In this document: positions 63,376 to 64,000 of the stretch, in pieces
Layout: every line of letters starts with the position of its first letter
How positions within the stretch are numbered: position 1 is the first letter of the stretch
Assembly (NCBI RefSeq): GCF_042647165.1
Contig: NZ_JBHRUV010000046.1
Origin: Camelimonas abortus
Lineage (GTDB): Bacteria > Pseudomonadota > Alphaproteobacteria > Rhizobiales > Beijerinckiaceae
Length of the DNA stretch: 64,000 nucleotides
Reading direction: 5' to 3' (one strand)
Program-made: the position numbers and the translations under genes
The notes under the pieces: generated by a model
The model's database searches: none
What the model was told of the DNA's origin: nothing
What the model saw: only the letters and a program-made list of their open reading frames with translations

Positions 63376-64000
63376 CATGGGACGCCGCTGAACCGCATCT
63401 TCGGCGTGGGCGGGCCAGCATGCAAACCACGGATCGTCGACCGTCGCGTGATTTCCGGCATCCTGCACGTCCCCAGGGCCGGCTGTCGCTGGCGGGATGC
63501 GCCGGGGAATGCGGTCCGCTCACCGCGATCTGCAACCGCTATCACAGGTGGGCGCGACGGCGCATCTGGCGGCAGCCCTTTGCGCGGATGGCCGGCGCAC
63601 GTTCGTTCTCGCCAGGGCTTTCACACGTAAAGGCCAGCCGCTCCGCACGGGGGGCGGGAGGGTGGGGCGCGGGTGCGGGCGACTGGCGGCTCGGGTGATG
63701 GAAGAACGGGCGACGTCTATTGTGTGGCTGACCATCACGTGCGACCGGTCACATGCGCGCTGACGCCAGACAATGCGGCTGATATTTCCATGGCGGTACC
63801 CCTGCTGGAGACCGCAGGCGGCGTCCGACGGCTCCAGGCGGACAAGGCCTGTGATGCGGACAGTCTAAGGAACAGGCTCCGGTCGCGGCGAACGACAGCC
63901 GTCATTCGCCTCCGGCAAAATGTCGTATCCTGCCGCGCCCGCCGGGACGCAGGGTCTGCAGAAGACGCAACGTCATCGAAGATGATGTCCCAGGACGTGG
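63376..64000 (+). pseudogene. IS5-family transposase remnant, frameshifted, runs off the window
   Basis: Pieces of an IS5-type DDE transposase are readable in more than one frame. KPRIVDRRVISGILH and GCRWRDAPG lie in one frame (about 63426-63510). ECGPLTAICNRYHRWARRR continues in another frame just after, consistent with a one-base loss. Later, VADHHVRPVTCALTPDNAAD and ADKACDADSLRNRLR (63724 onward) return to the first frame and keep open to the window end. The two Asp of the DDE triad are in VAD and ADKACD. The middle part (about 63600-63720) has no clear homology. Inverted ends were not found; the start is approximate. Confidence 0.8.

Overview
The window is high-GC bacterial chromosome with the gene content and gene order of an alphaproteobacterium. 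The pointers are tig-tRNA-clpP-clpX-lon-hupB in a row, a nuoA-N operon that runs into birA, RNase J, methylmalonyl-CoA epimerase, a DUF1467 protein and a short ProS without the editing insertion, then lolC-lolD. I cannot place the organism below class with confidence. Almost all of the window is ordinary chromosomal sequence; the only mobile-element trace is a decayed IS5-type transposase at the right edge.

Layout. 1-3.2 kb: the 3' part of nnr (NAD(P)HX repair), a small exported protein, and a Tat-exported multicopper-oxidase-like protein that has lost key copper ligands. 3.4-11.5 kb: protein folding and quality control (trigger factor, ClpP, ClpX, Lon), HU, and three tRNAs (Leu-UAG, Val-UAC, Asp-GUC), with several clear terminators. 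12.3-27.5 kb: all fourteen subunits of respiratory complex I, plus an unrecognised 82-residue membrane protein between nuoH and nuoI. 27.8-32.8 kb: birA, rnj, mce, DUF1467, proS. 33.3-37.0 kb: a Tat-exported amino-acid-type binding protein and two acyl-CoA dehydrogenases, lying between proS and lolCD. 37.2-42.4 kb: lolC-lolD, then a polyamine-type ABC transporter (ATPase and two permeases, no adjacent binding protein).

42.7-47 kb: a 562-residue coiled-coil protein, a small unknown protein and an AsmA-like protein on the other strand. 47-57.2 kb: an acyl-CoA catabolism district: zinc-free MDR reductase, thiolase, acyl-CoA dehydrogenase, APH-like kinase, DUF6285 protein, alpha-methylacyl-CoA racemase with an intact catalytic triad, acyl-CoA ligase, flavin reductase and an FAH-family enzyme. 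Together these could activate, epimerise and oxidise branched acyl-CoAs; the substrate is not known. 57.5-62.9 kb: a membrane-anchored unknown, a Nudix hydrolase, a second binding protein paralogous to the first, GDP-mannose 4,6-dehydratase and a zinc alcohol dehydrogenase. 62.9-64 kb: apparently non-coding sequence and the IS5 remnant.

I found no CRISPR array, phage, toxin-antitoxin or defence system. The most unusual items are the copper-ligand-poor MCO-like protein, the extra small gene in the nuo operon, the acyl-CoA dehydrogenase pair that interrupts proS-lolC, the coiled-coil protein, and several clean intergenic palindromes. Two single-N positions flanking a near-perfect 32-base duplication inside the MCO gene look like an assembly artefact.
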